Shown here one piece after another: positions 49,344 through 62,038 of a DNA stretch of 64,000 nt. The first letter of the stretch is position 1. Each line of letters begins with the position of its first letter. A program made the translations under genes and the position numbers. A model generated the notes under the pieces. It was given only the letters and a program-made list of their open reading frames with translations. It did not search any database and was not told the DNA's origin. This stretch comes from Selaginella tamariscina (taxonomy: Eukaryota; Streptophyta; Lycopodiopsida; Selaginellales; Selaginellaceae): positions 750,521 to 814,520 of the forward strand of contig PUQB01000017.1 in NCBI GenBank assembly GCA_003024785.1, given 5' to 3'.

Positions 49344-51554
49344 CACGAATTTAATATAATATATGTAACTGTGTTGTTTGGTATCAGACACATAGGTGTG
49401 TAACACTACTATTGCAATATAATAAATTTACAGTTAATATCTCGGAAAATGTAGCTTATATAAGAAAATATGAATTTATTTCAGCTATATTATATATAAG
49501 TTTTAACTGTTTTAATTTTAAAAGCTTTAAACATATACCACTCTACTCCATATCATTAGTCCTTTTGATTTTAAATAATGTTTTCTAAAAAACCTGAATC
49601 ACTTCTTGATTTATGCACGAGCTGACAATAAAGATAACATTAAATATTATATATATATATATATATGAATGAGTTGTGTACCTTTAGGATAAAACAATTA
49701 GAAGTTACACTCATCTTCCAACACAATTGTAATTTATAGGATCTCATTTATATCACTTTCTATATTATAAAATAGATTTTAAGTTTACATATCTATTTAA
49801 AACCATTTATTAATAATCACAAACGACCAACTCTATATATATTTTTAACACATTATTTATTTTTACCAACAAAGAAGTTATTGAAACTTTAAGATACACT
49901 AATCTAACCACTCTAAACACATTCTTAAATCTTTTAGTTTATTCATTTAGTTTACTTTATAGTTTTACAATTCTCTCTCTCCTAAGTTATCCATATATAC
50001 AGTAGTCGAACCCTTCTTCATATTAAGAAAAGAGTTAATCCAACATCTTAATTTAGATATGGGAGGTGCAAGGTGTACATAGTGTGTATATGTGTATGCA
50101 TGTGTGTGGTAGCAGAGATTGAGACAGTATAGAGATATCATGTCTTTGTATCTATACAAAATAATATCTATATTGATATATAAGCAGATTGTTCATCACA
50201 CATGATACGTAAGATGAGCTACTTATAGCCTGTATATAAGAAGAGTTTATTGTTTTTTTTAAACTTTATTTATTAACGTTTTTAAGTATGTATAGAAGAA
50301 TACACTGGAAGCGTTCAATATTTGAGTAAGATATTGAACGTGCTTTGAAATGTCTTAATGAAATGTTTTAAAACTACTATAAGAGAGCAGTTCATCCTTG
50401 TACGGTTAACTGGCTCCGTCTCAATCATCTCATTGTACATCAATAAAGCCTCGCTATACCTACAAATCAGAATGCGCGTGCTTGTGTGTGCGTGCGCGTG
50501 CATCTGTGTGTGTATAGCGTAGTTTTCATGGAATGCATGCTTACTCATGGAACCTTAGATGTATACGGATTAAAATTGAGTATGAACTTAACAAGGTTCA
50601 CTTGACATTTAATTTGTCATTTTATATATATTCCCAATTTCTTTAGGCTCATAATGAATTTTTATTTAAAAATTAAAAATCATTGTGAAATGTGTGTGAT
50701 ACAAATTGCCGACGGGTTTACGATAAACAGTTTTAAATTCATGACTATTTATTTTAAAGACCCATTTTGATTATAATGAATTTTAGATTGTAATTATTAT
50801 CAATTGTACATCAACCGTGTGATTATATTCTTCACTTGAACAGTTATTAACAACTTTTGTAAGTTCAACAATAATAACTTTTCACTAACTTATTAACTTG
50901 AGTTAATTTTATAATCTGAAAGAAGAACTTATGATTTTTAGCATAGATTTATAAAGTTATAGTACTATTTATATATAATATATATTATATACATTATGTC
51001 CACAAGTTTTAAACATAAATATTGATTTAATATCCGTTGTTTAAATGTTTATATATTAATTTTAATATATATTATTTTGCATTATGTATTAAACGTTCTG
51101 CTATTTTACTTAGTGAACATATTAATTCAACTACATGTCTTTTGTATGTACTAATATTTAAACATAATTAATATACCACTGTACTCGATATACAACAAAA
51201 TTGAAATACAAAATGGCAGGATAACTAAATTATATAGATTATTCACGGAACAAAAAAGCCGACGGTCTCTCCTTATAAGGTACAACATACACATGCATGT
51301 TTTTATACATATAAATAAATACCCATCTTCATGCATGCTCGTGTTTGTATATGTGTGTTTTTAATCCTAGATTACATTAGAGGGCAGAAACTAAAAATCC
51401 ATGTGTGTGGTGTGTGTATGTACAGACACATATACATTCACTAATTCTCTTAGGCTTACACACTAAAACAACACACATGTTCTCCCATTCTTCTAATAAT
51501 TAAATACACACATGCATGTGTAGATAGTATTTATAGTGTTGCATACTCTGGAAC
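48650..51554. repeat. PPR-tail unit, copy 3
   Basis: Collinear with copy 2 (40601-43568), nearly identical over long stretches. It ends in a tRNA-Ser relic. Besides the PPR tail it holds no coding sequence. Confidence 0.85.
50389..50464 (-). pseudogene. Relic of the last PPR exon, copy 3
   Basis: The minus strand reads YSEALLMYNEMIET, then PVNRTRMN, and departs from the intact gene at the same point as copy 2. The shared deletion shows that the amplification followed the truncation. Confidence 0.75.
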
Positions 51555-51635
51555 GTCAGCATGTCCGAATGTTTAAGGAGATAGACTTGAAATCTATTGG
51601 GCTTGCCTGCGCAAGTTTAAATCCTGCTGTTGACG
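51555..51635 (+). pseudogene. tRNA-Ser(UGA) pseudogene
   Basis: The acceptor stem and the anticodon loop CTTGAAA are kept. The D loop has lost its GG (GAATGTTTAAGG), and the T arm reads GCAAGTTTAAATCCTGC, so the invariant TTC is gone. Confidence 0.8.
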
Positions 51636-52149
51636 GTTTTCTACATCATAATTAGATCCTTTAGCTTTGTATATATTATGTAGTTTAAATAAGACCTACA
51701 TACAGTTAAACAGTACGTATATACAAATTTCGTGTTTTTTTTATAAAGTTTCTATTGCATTATGTATGTGTATATGTTTGTAACATTAAAAAAGATAAAT
51801 CTAAGTATATATTAAATTTTCTGAAATGCAAAGTTATACCGTCAAGTACAGTATCGAAGTGAATGAATATGATAATTAATAATAAAAGATATACGATAGT
51901 AGTATTCTTTTTTATCACGCCTGTTGTTTTAAAGTGTTTGTATAAGATTGTTTGTTATGCTAATAATTCTTTTCATTTATAATTTTTAGAGTAATATATG
52001 ACATTGAGCTATTGGACTGTGCTTGTGTATACATTTGTATATATATGCGATGTCCAACAAAATAAATCAGTTTAGCATACAAATCAATTTGCACTTGAAT
52101 ATGCAATTTTAACCACTGGATGTCTTTTGAATTAATTATAAACATGAGT
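51636..52149. repeat. Flank behind the tRNA relic, shared with 43960-44090 and 48262-48600
   Basis: CTACATCATAATTAGAT and TAAATAAGACCTAC follow the tRNA in both places. No gene is seen. Confidence 0.7.
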
Positions 52150-54323
52150 AGAACTAGTTAATAAATATTTTTGCATGTTTGTGTCCATATAAACTATAAT
52201 TTATTATATATAATGTGAACAATGTTAATTAACAAGAATATTATAGTAAATTGATATATAATATACACAAACAAAACACTATAACACACACGCTCACAAA
52301 TGCGTGTGTGTGTGTGTGTGCGCGTGTATAAGAGAGAGAGAGATATTTAATATAATATATGTAACTGTGGACACATGGGTGTGTAACACTACTATTGGTA
52401 TTATATGCATACATATTAATATAATAAATTTACAGTTAATATGATGAATCTTATAAAACATGATCCTCGTTTATATAATAAATGTTAGCTTATATAAGAA
52501 AATATGAATTTATTCCAGCTATATTATATATAAGTTTTAATTGTTTTAATTTCGAAAGCCTTAACCATATACCACTCCATATCATTCTTCCCTCTGATTT
52601 TAAATAATGTTTTATAGAAAACGTGAATCAGTTTGATTTATGCACGATCTGATAATAAAGATAACATTAAATATTATATATATTATATATAATCTAGTTT
52701 AGGAGAAAACAATTAGAAGTTGCACTCATCTTCCAACATAATTATAATTTGTAAGATCTCATTTATATCACTTTCTATATTACAAAATAGATTTTAAGTT
52801 TAATATTTATTTAAAACCATTTATTAATAATCACAAAGGACCAACTCTATATATACATTATTTATTTTTACCAACAAAGGATAGAACTTGAAGTTATTGA
52901 AGATACAGTAATCTAACTACTCTAAATTAAATCTTTTTGTTTATTCATTATGTTATAATAAAATTCACTTAGTTTACTTTATAGTTTTACAATTCATATA
53001 CATATTAAGAAAAGAGTTAATCCAACATCTTAATTTAGATATGGAAGGTGTACATAGTGTGTATATGTGTATGCATATGTGTGGTAGTAGAGATTGAGAC
53101 AGTATAGAGATATCATGTCTTTGTATATATACAAAATAATATCTATATTGATATATAAGCAGATTGTTCATCACACATGTTATGTAAGATGAGCTGCTTA
53201 TACACACTATACAGCCTGGATAAAGAGTTTATTATTTTCTAAACTTTATTTATTAACGTTTTTAAGTATGTATAGAAGAACGTAATGGAAGAATGGAAGC
53301 GTTCAATATTTGAGTAAGATATTAAACGTGCTTTGAAATGTCTTAATGAAATGTTTTAAAACTACTATAAGAGAGTAGTTCATCCTTGTACGGATCTCAT
53401 GGTACATCAATAAAGCCTCGCTATACCTACAAAATCAGAATGCGCGTGCTTGTGTGTGTGCGCGTGTGCGTGTGCGTGCGCGTGCGTTTGTGTGTGTATA
53501 GCGTAGTTTCATGGAATGCATGCTTACTCATGTGAACCTTAATAATAATTTAGATGTATACGGATTAAAATTGAGTATGAACTTAACAAGGTTCACTTGA
53601 CATTTAATTTGTCATTTTATATATATTCCCAATTTCTTTAAGTCTCATAATGAATTTTTATTTAAAAATTAAAAATTCATTGTGAAATGTGTGTGATAGA
53701 AGTCGCCGTCGGACGTTTACGGGTTTATGATAAACAGTTTTAAATTCATGACTATTCTTTATTTTAAAGACTCATTTTTATTATAATGAATTTTAGATTG
53801 TGATTATTATCAAGTGTACACTGAATAAGACATCTTGTAAGTTGAACAATATTAACTTTTCACTAACTTATTAACTTGAGTTAATTTTATAATCTAAAGA
53901 AGATCACTTATGATTTTTAGCATAGATTTATAAAGTTATAGTACTATTGAGTTATATTAATTATTTAATTTAATTATAATAAACTATAATACTGAAATTC
54001 TCATTAAAACTATTAACTTTTAGTAAATCTATTATATATTAATTTAAATATATTATTTGCATTATGTATTAAACGTTCGATATACAACAAAATTGAAATA
54101 CAAAATGGCAGAGGTACATACTATGAATACATATAAATAATACCCACACTATGCATGCTCGTTTTATATACTTGTGTTTTTAATCCTAGATTACATAGAG
54201 GGCAGAAAATAAAAAGTATTACACTCCATGTGTGTGCGTGTGTGTATGCACAGACACATATAATACACACCTGCATGTGTAGATAGTATTCACAATGTTT
54301 GTTTTAGTTGTACATTCTGAAAT
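52150..54323. repeat. PPR-tail unit, copy 4 (internally shortened)
   Basis: Same block order as copies 2 and 3 but with several internal deletions, for example directly after GTGAACAATGTTAATTAAC (52216) and in the PPR relic. Confidence 0.8.
53378..53430 (-). pseudogene. Relic of the last PPR exon, copy 4
   Basis: Shorter than copies 2 and 3; about 20 further bases are missing between CTTGTACGG and ATCTCATGG on the plus strand. Confidence 0.65.
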
Positions 54324-54404
54324 GTCAACATGTCCGAGTGGTTAAGGAGATAGACTTGAAATCTATTGGGCTTGCCCGCGCAGGTTCGAACCCTGCTGTT
54401 GACG
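54324..54404 (+). tRNA. tRNA-Ser(UGA), intact
   Basis: The acceptor stem GTCAACA/TGTTGAC pairs fully. The D arm is GAGTGGTTAAGG, the anticodon loop CTTGAAA (anticodon TGA at 54357-54359) sits on a perfect stem (ATAGA/TCTAT), the variable arm is long as in type II tRNAs, and the T arm is GCAGGTTCGAACCCTGC. A TTTT terminator follows within two bases. It decodes UCA. It ends a PPR-tail unit. Confidence 0.92.
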
Positions 54405-55246
54405 GTTTTCTACGTTCATCAACTTACATAGCTTTATATAAAGTATATAGCTAAGTAGAACTAGTTAATAAAATAAATCGTCATTTAGATAATTAGTTAA
54501 TAATTATGAAATGATTTTTTATTACAGATAAAATAGTTATATGTAATAATAATAAATAGTTTATTATGAGCAACCAGACTTATATAGCTTAATTGTGCAT
54601 TCTATATATGCACGTACACATGAACATACTTTTTAGCAATAAAAATAATACATTTAACATTACAAATTTAAATATTATTGTTTAAATTTTATAAATTAAA
54701 AAAATGTAGATATTATTTGAAATTAGCAAGTTTAAAATTATATAAATTAAATTGTTTTTAGGATACATTGCTTATGCATTTAAAAATGAGAATGAATGAA
54801 TGAATGAATTATATATATATATATATATATATGCTTTTACATGTATGTGTGAAATATACGTACTTAATATGTATATGTATACCAGTGTGTGTGTGAGAGA
54901 GAGAGAGAGAGTTTTTATGTAAATGTTTTAAAAATATAGGATTAAAATAAATATATTGTAATATGCTCACTATTTAATTTTTGTAATATAAATATATACA
55001 TGTATAATATGCATAACATATAACTGGTGTGTAGGTTATGCTTTACCATTTAAAGCTTTAATATAAATACACATATGTGTTATTTTAAATATGTTATATA
55101 TACATAAATAACTTTTAAGAAATAATAATTATATAAAATCAAAATATATCGACATTAATATAATTCCAGTATATGATAAATACATACATATATTATGAAT
55201 ATAATTCAAATACAGTGGAATTCCATTATATTGCAAAGACGTGAAG

Positions 55247-55332
55247 TATTTATCAATCATATTATGGTTCAGAATCACCAGCAGATTTATGATGACAAGG
55301 AATCTTATGAATTTTACGGCGTAAATTCGCAG
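55247..55332 (+). pseudogene. Exon-like block A, copy 3 (unknown gene)
   Basis: An open frame with INHIMVQNHQQIYDDKESYE then FYGVNSQ ends before GTACAT. Relative to copy 2 it has lost 3 bases internally and 9 at the end, both in frame. Confidence 0.4.
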
Positions 55333-55835
55333 GTACATTACGCGATGCATGATATAAAATATTTTAATATATAATTTTACGGCTAGTTTTCACACCTTCC
55401 TTAATCATAGTTAATTAGATTAATTATTTAATAATTGTTTTTTGTTTTTAAAGGATATAAATTAAAAAAATCTTCAAAGTTAATGCATTTTGTCTATACA
55501 CGTGATTTAGTATATATAAGTTTTCTTTAAATACATAGTTTTCCTGGTTTTTAATATTTACTAATGAATTAGATTTTAATTAATTACTACTAATATAAAA
55601 AGGAGGCTGAATTGTGAAAGCGTTCTCAAAATTACACATCTATTTACAAGATTTGTATACAAAGAACATTTCTTTAATAAATTAGCTATAGTATAAATTA
55701 TTTATTTTAAACACTTCTTTAAATAAAAAACTTACTTATAACCTGAGCACCACCATTTAAGAACTTTATAATTAACGTATACTGTATTGTATATATATAT
55801 AAATATATACAAGACATTTATTGTTTCTCCTATAG

Positions 55836-55904
55836 CGCAATGAGTTTAAGCGCCACCGTAATATAATCATTTCAACTGGAAATTATAAAGCTTATGTTCT
55901 CTAA
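55836..55904 (+). pseudogene. Exon-like block B, copy 3 (unknown gene)
   Basis: After the acceptor-like CTCCTATAG the frame gives RNEFKRHRNIIISTGNYKAY then VL and a stop at 55902. It differs from copy 2 in the shared codons only at silent positions. Confidence 0.45.
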
Positions 55905-57056
55905 CTATGTATGATTACTTAGAATTATATGCAAAACATTTAAATACTGAAATATTTTCTAAAAGAGCAAACGTGCCTCGAAAGCTGAACTGAGAGAATT
56001 TTTTAATTTTTAAGTCTAATGGGCAACTTTGTTGTAATAAATAATAAAAATCTTGTTATTCTTATTCTTATTATTATTATTATTATTTTAATAAAAAAAA
56101 GAAAGTTCAGTTTTTTGAATTAGATATTTTTAGCTTGAATACGTTTGCCAACGTGTTTCATTCAACTGTAACTATATTATACATATATATATATATATAT
56201 AGAGAAGAGAGAGAGAGAGAGAAGATAGTTTAATCAGGAGATAGCAAAATGGTATATATATACATAATGTACAGTGTGTTATACTCACATTCAATAGATA
56301 GATAATAAGTGAAATATAGGTACATATATCGAAGGGTGCTTGCATATATCCAAATAGAGACGCGTGGTATGTTCTTAGATAGTTTTAACTCACTAGTGAT
56401 AATAATTAATGCACTTTGTAACTAAATGGGCATATATAGTCTCATTTTTTAATAATAGTAGAAATTTTAAATATTTAATTAATATTTTTAATATTAAAAA
56501 AATATTCTTTAGAATAATTTGTGTTTAAAAAAAGATTTAAATATATATTAATTAAAAATTAGAATTTAAGTATTAATTATTATTTTTTTTTTTTAATTTT
56601 CATTTTCATATATCATGCCCATTTTAATTACAACGTTATATTATAATAAGATTAGTTAAATGGATTTTATTCTTTATATTTATTTGAAAGTTTAGAAAGG
56701 TATTATTCATATTATATTGAAAGTTTTAAATTTACATATATATCTCAGAATTTAAGAAAATGGGAGTAAATAACTATATATTATAATTAAATATCATGAA
56801 TTGCAAACAATTTTAAATTTCTGTTGATTTTAAAAAACTAATTTTAATTTTAAATAGCAAGAAATTTTAAATTAAAGCTTTACGAGTATATAAAACTCTG
56901 AGAGAGGGCACATACGACGTTAATAAAATACAATACATATTATATTTATAATAATGAAATACATATATTATACATAATATATTAATCTGTGTATGGTAGT
57001 AAAAACACTATAGATTAATAATTAAATTAGATTTTATTTGATTTATTTGAATGCTG

Positions 57057-57060
<4 letters not shown>

Positions 57061-57101
<41 letters not shown>
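57061..57101. repeat. (TA)n microsatellite
   Basis: About 20 TA units inside the duplicated unit; the corresponding tract in the other copy (29025-29047) is much shorter. Confidence 0.95.
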
Positions 57102-57102
<1 letters not shown>

Positions 57103-59595
57103 CAATGCTGTTGGTTGCCTCATAATTTAATATTTATGGATCTTTGTGTACATATAACATATGATTTATTATAGATAGTGTGAACAATGTTAATTAACAA
57201 GAATATTATAGTAGATTGATATATAAATACACACGAGAGAGAGTCAGAACGGGGTGTTAATATTAACCACAAAGTGAAACTAAACATGCGTGTGTTTATA
57301 GAATATTTACCACAAGATCATGTTGTGTATATCTTGCATATGTACATCTATAAACGTAGATTGTATACATACGTCTGCTAGTACCATGCACGCACGGTAT
57401 GTATAACTACTTATATAAAAAAAAATATATTAATGTTTTTAAGTATGTATAGAAAAATATATTCAAGATTGTACCTCGATTGGAAGCGTTTGACTATTTG
57501 CATAAGATAGTAACATGGTCGGGACTGGAATTCTTGGACTCAGTATTTAAAGTATATGATAAAATGCATGTTATATATTTAAAATTTCAAGTTCATTTTT
57601 AATTTGAGTTGTACAGAAATGAAAATAAAAATATTCAACATCAATTTAGTTAAAAGCAATTCAGGACATGCAGGAAATTTAAAACTATAAGAGAGCAATA
57701 TAATAACTTTTTAAAATATCTTAAACGTATATTCTAGGAATAAAAATTCTAACCAACTAATAAAATATATATTAAACATTACAAAGTGAGAATAAAAGCT
57801 TTTATTACATGTGAATTATTTTATAATTACATTTGCAGTTAAATTACCAACTAGGATATGTATATTTATTCAGCAATAAACTTAAATATTTAAAATACAT
57901 AAGGAACTCACTTATTAAGTAGTTATAAACAATAAGTTTAAACTTTAAAGTTCACTTATAATGTACATAATGATTAAATAAAATATAAAATATATATCAA
58001 TTTTTATACTTAATTAGCAAAATTATGTGTTCTTTTATTTATTTATTTTGTCTTTGTTCATTGTATTTATTGTAACATTCTGAATATGCTTAAAAAAATA
58101 GTAATGTATTTTAAGTTTTACTCACCATTATTAATTAAATAAAGACATTAAAACTATTATATACACCCCAATTATATACTCAATGTATATAAAATACACA
58201 TTCAAGTTTTATGTTTATTTTTCCTATAATTACATTATATACAAATAGAATATTTATATAATATGAATTAATGTTATTGGTTTTAATTAATAACTTGGCA
58301 CTTTGTTAGATAATATATAATTGGTATTCAATATTTAATATGTAAATCAATATAATTTATATAAATTTTATTTACTTAAGCACACAAATCATGTTTATTT
58401 AAACAGCACTTTAATAAACTTATGATAATTAATATGATATAAACATTAATATCAATAATTTTTTCTCCTAATACAAGGTTTTGATTTGGACATACACAGG
58501 ACAATTTACACCTACAACTATTAAGTCTTGTGTACTTTCTTTCCAGAGTCTCTTTTGCTTTCCAATGTAAGATAGTAAATAGGACCCGGACATTTAATAT
58601 TAAATTAGATAGGTTATTAAAGTACATAATTAATTAAATAAACAAGCAAAATTAAGTTAACTAATTAAATGTTAATAAAATTCACGAAGAAAAAAATTGG
58701 GACTGGCTAATTATTAAATTAGGAAGGTTTACTAAAATTTCTTAAGGCCTCAACTAAACATATTAAATTAGACAACATTAAATTAAATAAGTTAAAGCTT
58801 TTCACAAAGGAATGGATCTCATGTAAAATAAGATATTTCTTTTTTAAATTAATAAAGAGAAAACTTAGGAAAGCTGTCTATGTTGTATTGGGGTTGAAAA
58901 AACAAGATAATTATTAAACAGCTCTAAATAAATTAAAGTAAATATTCAATTATTTAATAAAGAACTTCAAATTATTGTGGTTATATGCCTTACTAAGGAA
59001 TAGTTGAAATTTAGTAAACTATGTATATTGGTCTATAGGTCTAACCATTTACCAACAATATGCATATATATTTTATATTAATAAAAAATCTTTATTAAAC
59101 TCTTTTTATAAATATATGTATGCATATATTATTACATAACATTTCATTATTAATATGCATAACTTGTACATGTGTGTGTGTGCGTGCGCGCGCGCTTGTG
59201 TTTGTATATACATACGCATGTATAAACTACTTGATTAAGTTTCTTTATATACATGTGTAAGATATTATATATGCACATATATGTATGAATAAAAACCGTA
59301 TAAGAGTGTTTAATTATAGGTTTGTTTGTTTAAAGAATAAAATTATGCTAAGTATAACAAACACATACAAATATAATGGTTTACCTTTGTAAATATATAC
59401 ATATATATAAATATATGCATATATAACTATATTATTTGATATATTCATGGTTCAAAATATATACGTGTAGGCATAAGTAGATATATATATGTTAATGTCC
59501 ATCTCAATTCTACGTAATATATTGTATATTACTTGACATATGATATGTTGTGTGTGTGTATATGTGTGTTAACTGTTATGTGAGTGGTTAATATT

Positions 59596-59598
<3 letters not shown>

Positions 59599-59657
<59 letters not shown>
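59599..59657. repeat. Compound (TC)n(TA)n microsatellite
   Basis: A run of TC units is followed directly by TA units. It is absent from the paralogous position near 38337, where only GCTCTACACAC is found. Confidence 0.95.
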
Positions 59658-59935
59658 CATTCTGTGCATAACGTTGTTTATTGTAGATAAAAACATATAT
59701 ACGGCATGCTTGGGTGTGTTTATAGTTTTGAAACGAAACATTCTTGACTTAAGCATTGAATTAAATCAACTTATTTACCCTTAAATAAATCAAAATATCA
59801 AAACTGATTGATAAATTTAATACTTTATAAAATAATTAAAGTAATTAATCTGAAGTTTTTTAAATATTATTTAATTAATTAATATTTAAAATGTCAGATT
59901 AATGGGGAATAAAACAGTTATTAGTTGTAACAAGA

Positions 59936-61649
59936 ATATTATAGTAAATTGATATATAAATATACACGAGAGAGTCAGAACGGGGTGTAAATATTAACCA
60001 ACATTAACGCAAAGTGAAACTAAAAAGTGTGCGTTTATAGAATATAGAATATTTACCACAAGATCATGTATGAACACATACAGAGATATGTATATCACAC
60101 GTATTAATACATAATCCTGATTATTTTCATAAAATCGAGTTAATACGATGGATATGAATGTCATTGGCAAATATAAATTATAAAACACTAACCTATGCAG
60201 TTTTATATAAGATGTTGCTTTACTCTGGCATACTGTATATGCATATTCTATGTACATCCATGCCTCTGCATGGGCGTAAATATTATAAAACAAAACACAC
60301 ACACATACACACACACATATATATAAGAGAGACATATTTAATACAATATACCTAACTGTGTTGTTTGGTATCAAACACATAGGTGTGTAACACTACTATT
60401 GGTATTATATGCATACATATTAATATAAATAAATTTTTGGTTAATACGATGAATCTTATAAAACATTATCCTCGTGTATATAAGAAAATGTAGCTTAAAG
60501 AAAATATGAATTTATTCCAGCTATATTATATATAAGTTTTAACTGTTTTAATTTTGAAAACTTTAAACATATACCACTCGATATTATTCTTCGCTTTGAT
60601 TTTAAACAATGTTTTATAGAAACCCTGAATCACTTCTTGATAATATATATATATATATATATATAATCTAGTGTGGAATGAGTTGTGTACCTTTAAGAAA
60701 AAACAATCAGAAGTTACACATCTTCCAACACAATTATAATTTGTAAGATCTCATTTATATCACTTTCTATATTATAAAATAGATTTTAAGTTTACATATT
60801 TATTTAAAACCAGGACCAACTCTATATACTATTTATTTTTACCAACAAAGAATAGAACTTGGAAGTTATTGAAACTTTAAGATACACAAGGTGTGTGCAT
60901 GGGCACGCAAGGTGTACATAGTGTGTATACGTGTGTGTTAGTAGAGATTGAGACAGTATAGAGATATCATGTCTTTGTATCTATACAGATGAATATCTGT
61001 ATTGATATATAAGCAGATTGTTCATCACACATGATATGTAAGATGAGCTACTTATACACACTATACAGCCTGGATAAAAGAAGAGTTTATTATTTTTTAA
61101 AAAACTTTATTTATTAAGTATGTATAGAAGAATGTATTGGAAGCGTTTGAGCTGTACAACATATCCATTTTAAAAAAAAAAAAAATAAAAAAGAATTCTA
61201 CATCAATCTAGTTAAAGAAACCTATCGCATACATCCATCCAGGGGACAAATATTAAAATATCAGTTTGAAATACATTAACATATTAGTATTCTCAATTAA
61301 ATGTTTTAAAATTACTATAGGAGAGCAGTTAATGTAACATAGCATACTGGAGTATTTACCAGACATATTTGGCCTGCCTTGTAAGCTACAGACGAAACGA
61401 TTCTTGATATAATATATGTGTGTGGGCATGTGTATGTAATTATACTTTGCTGTGTAGATATAACACAATCCACAGTACTAAATGAAGCATTATATATTAT
61501 GTATAATGTGAAAATATATATATGCATGCCCAATGTTTCTATGGCTAAAAATAACAAATATATATGGATAAATAACAGATATAGATAATATATCTTCTCT
61601 CTCGTACGCACAACAAACACACACACACGTACAATAGAAAAAGGCCGTA

Positions 61650-61729
<80 letters not shown>

Positions 61730-61791
61730 CTATGATATTTCTATCTCATCTATATTTTACAGGACAATATAATTAAAATACCAACAATATG
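59936..61791. repeat. PPR-tail unit next to the intact PPR gene (3' flank)
   Basis: The same block order as in the other units (the tail end of the GTTAATTAAC block, CTTTACTCTGGCATA at 60215, ATTGAGACAGTATAGAGATA at 60948) leads here into the real last exon at 61975-61792. This is therefore the probable source arrangement of the amplified units. A (TA)n tract lies at 61655-61728. Confidence 0.8.
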
Positions 61792-61999
61792 CTATGTACT
61801 TCCCTCTAGCAGGTTATCTGTACGCTGACGTGCTTTATCCGAGGTGCTTGCAAAGTACGGACGAGCCGGAGGAGGGCAGTTCATCCTTGTGCGATTAACT
61901 AGCTCGGACAACTGCCTCTCCGGTGTAAATCCCATCTCAATCATCTCATGGTACATCAATAAAGCCTCATTATACCTACAAAATGAGATTGTAGGTGCT

Positions 62000-62038
<39 letters not shown>

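Larger units (their letters stand above)
54460..59935. repeat. Right copy of the exon-block segmental duplication, without retrotransposon
   Basis: Collinear with 26100-29914 plus 37087-38580. Near 57765-57785 (CTAACCAACTAATAAAATA then TAAACATTAC) host sequence is uninterrupted where the other copy holds the 7.2-kb element. No complete gene is found; low-quality open frames are not supported. Confidence 0.85.
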
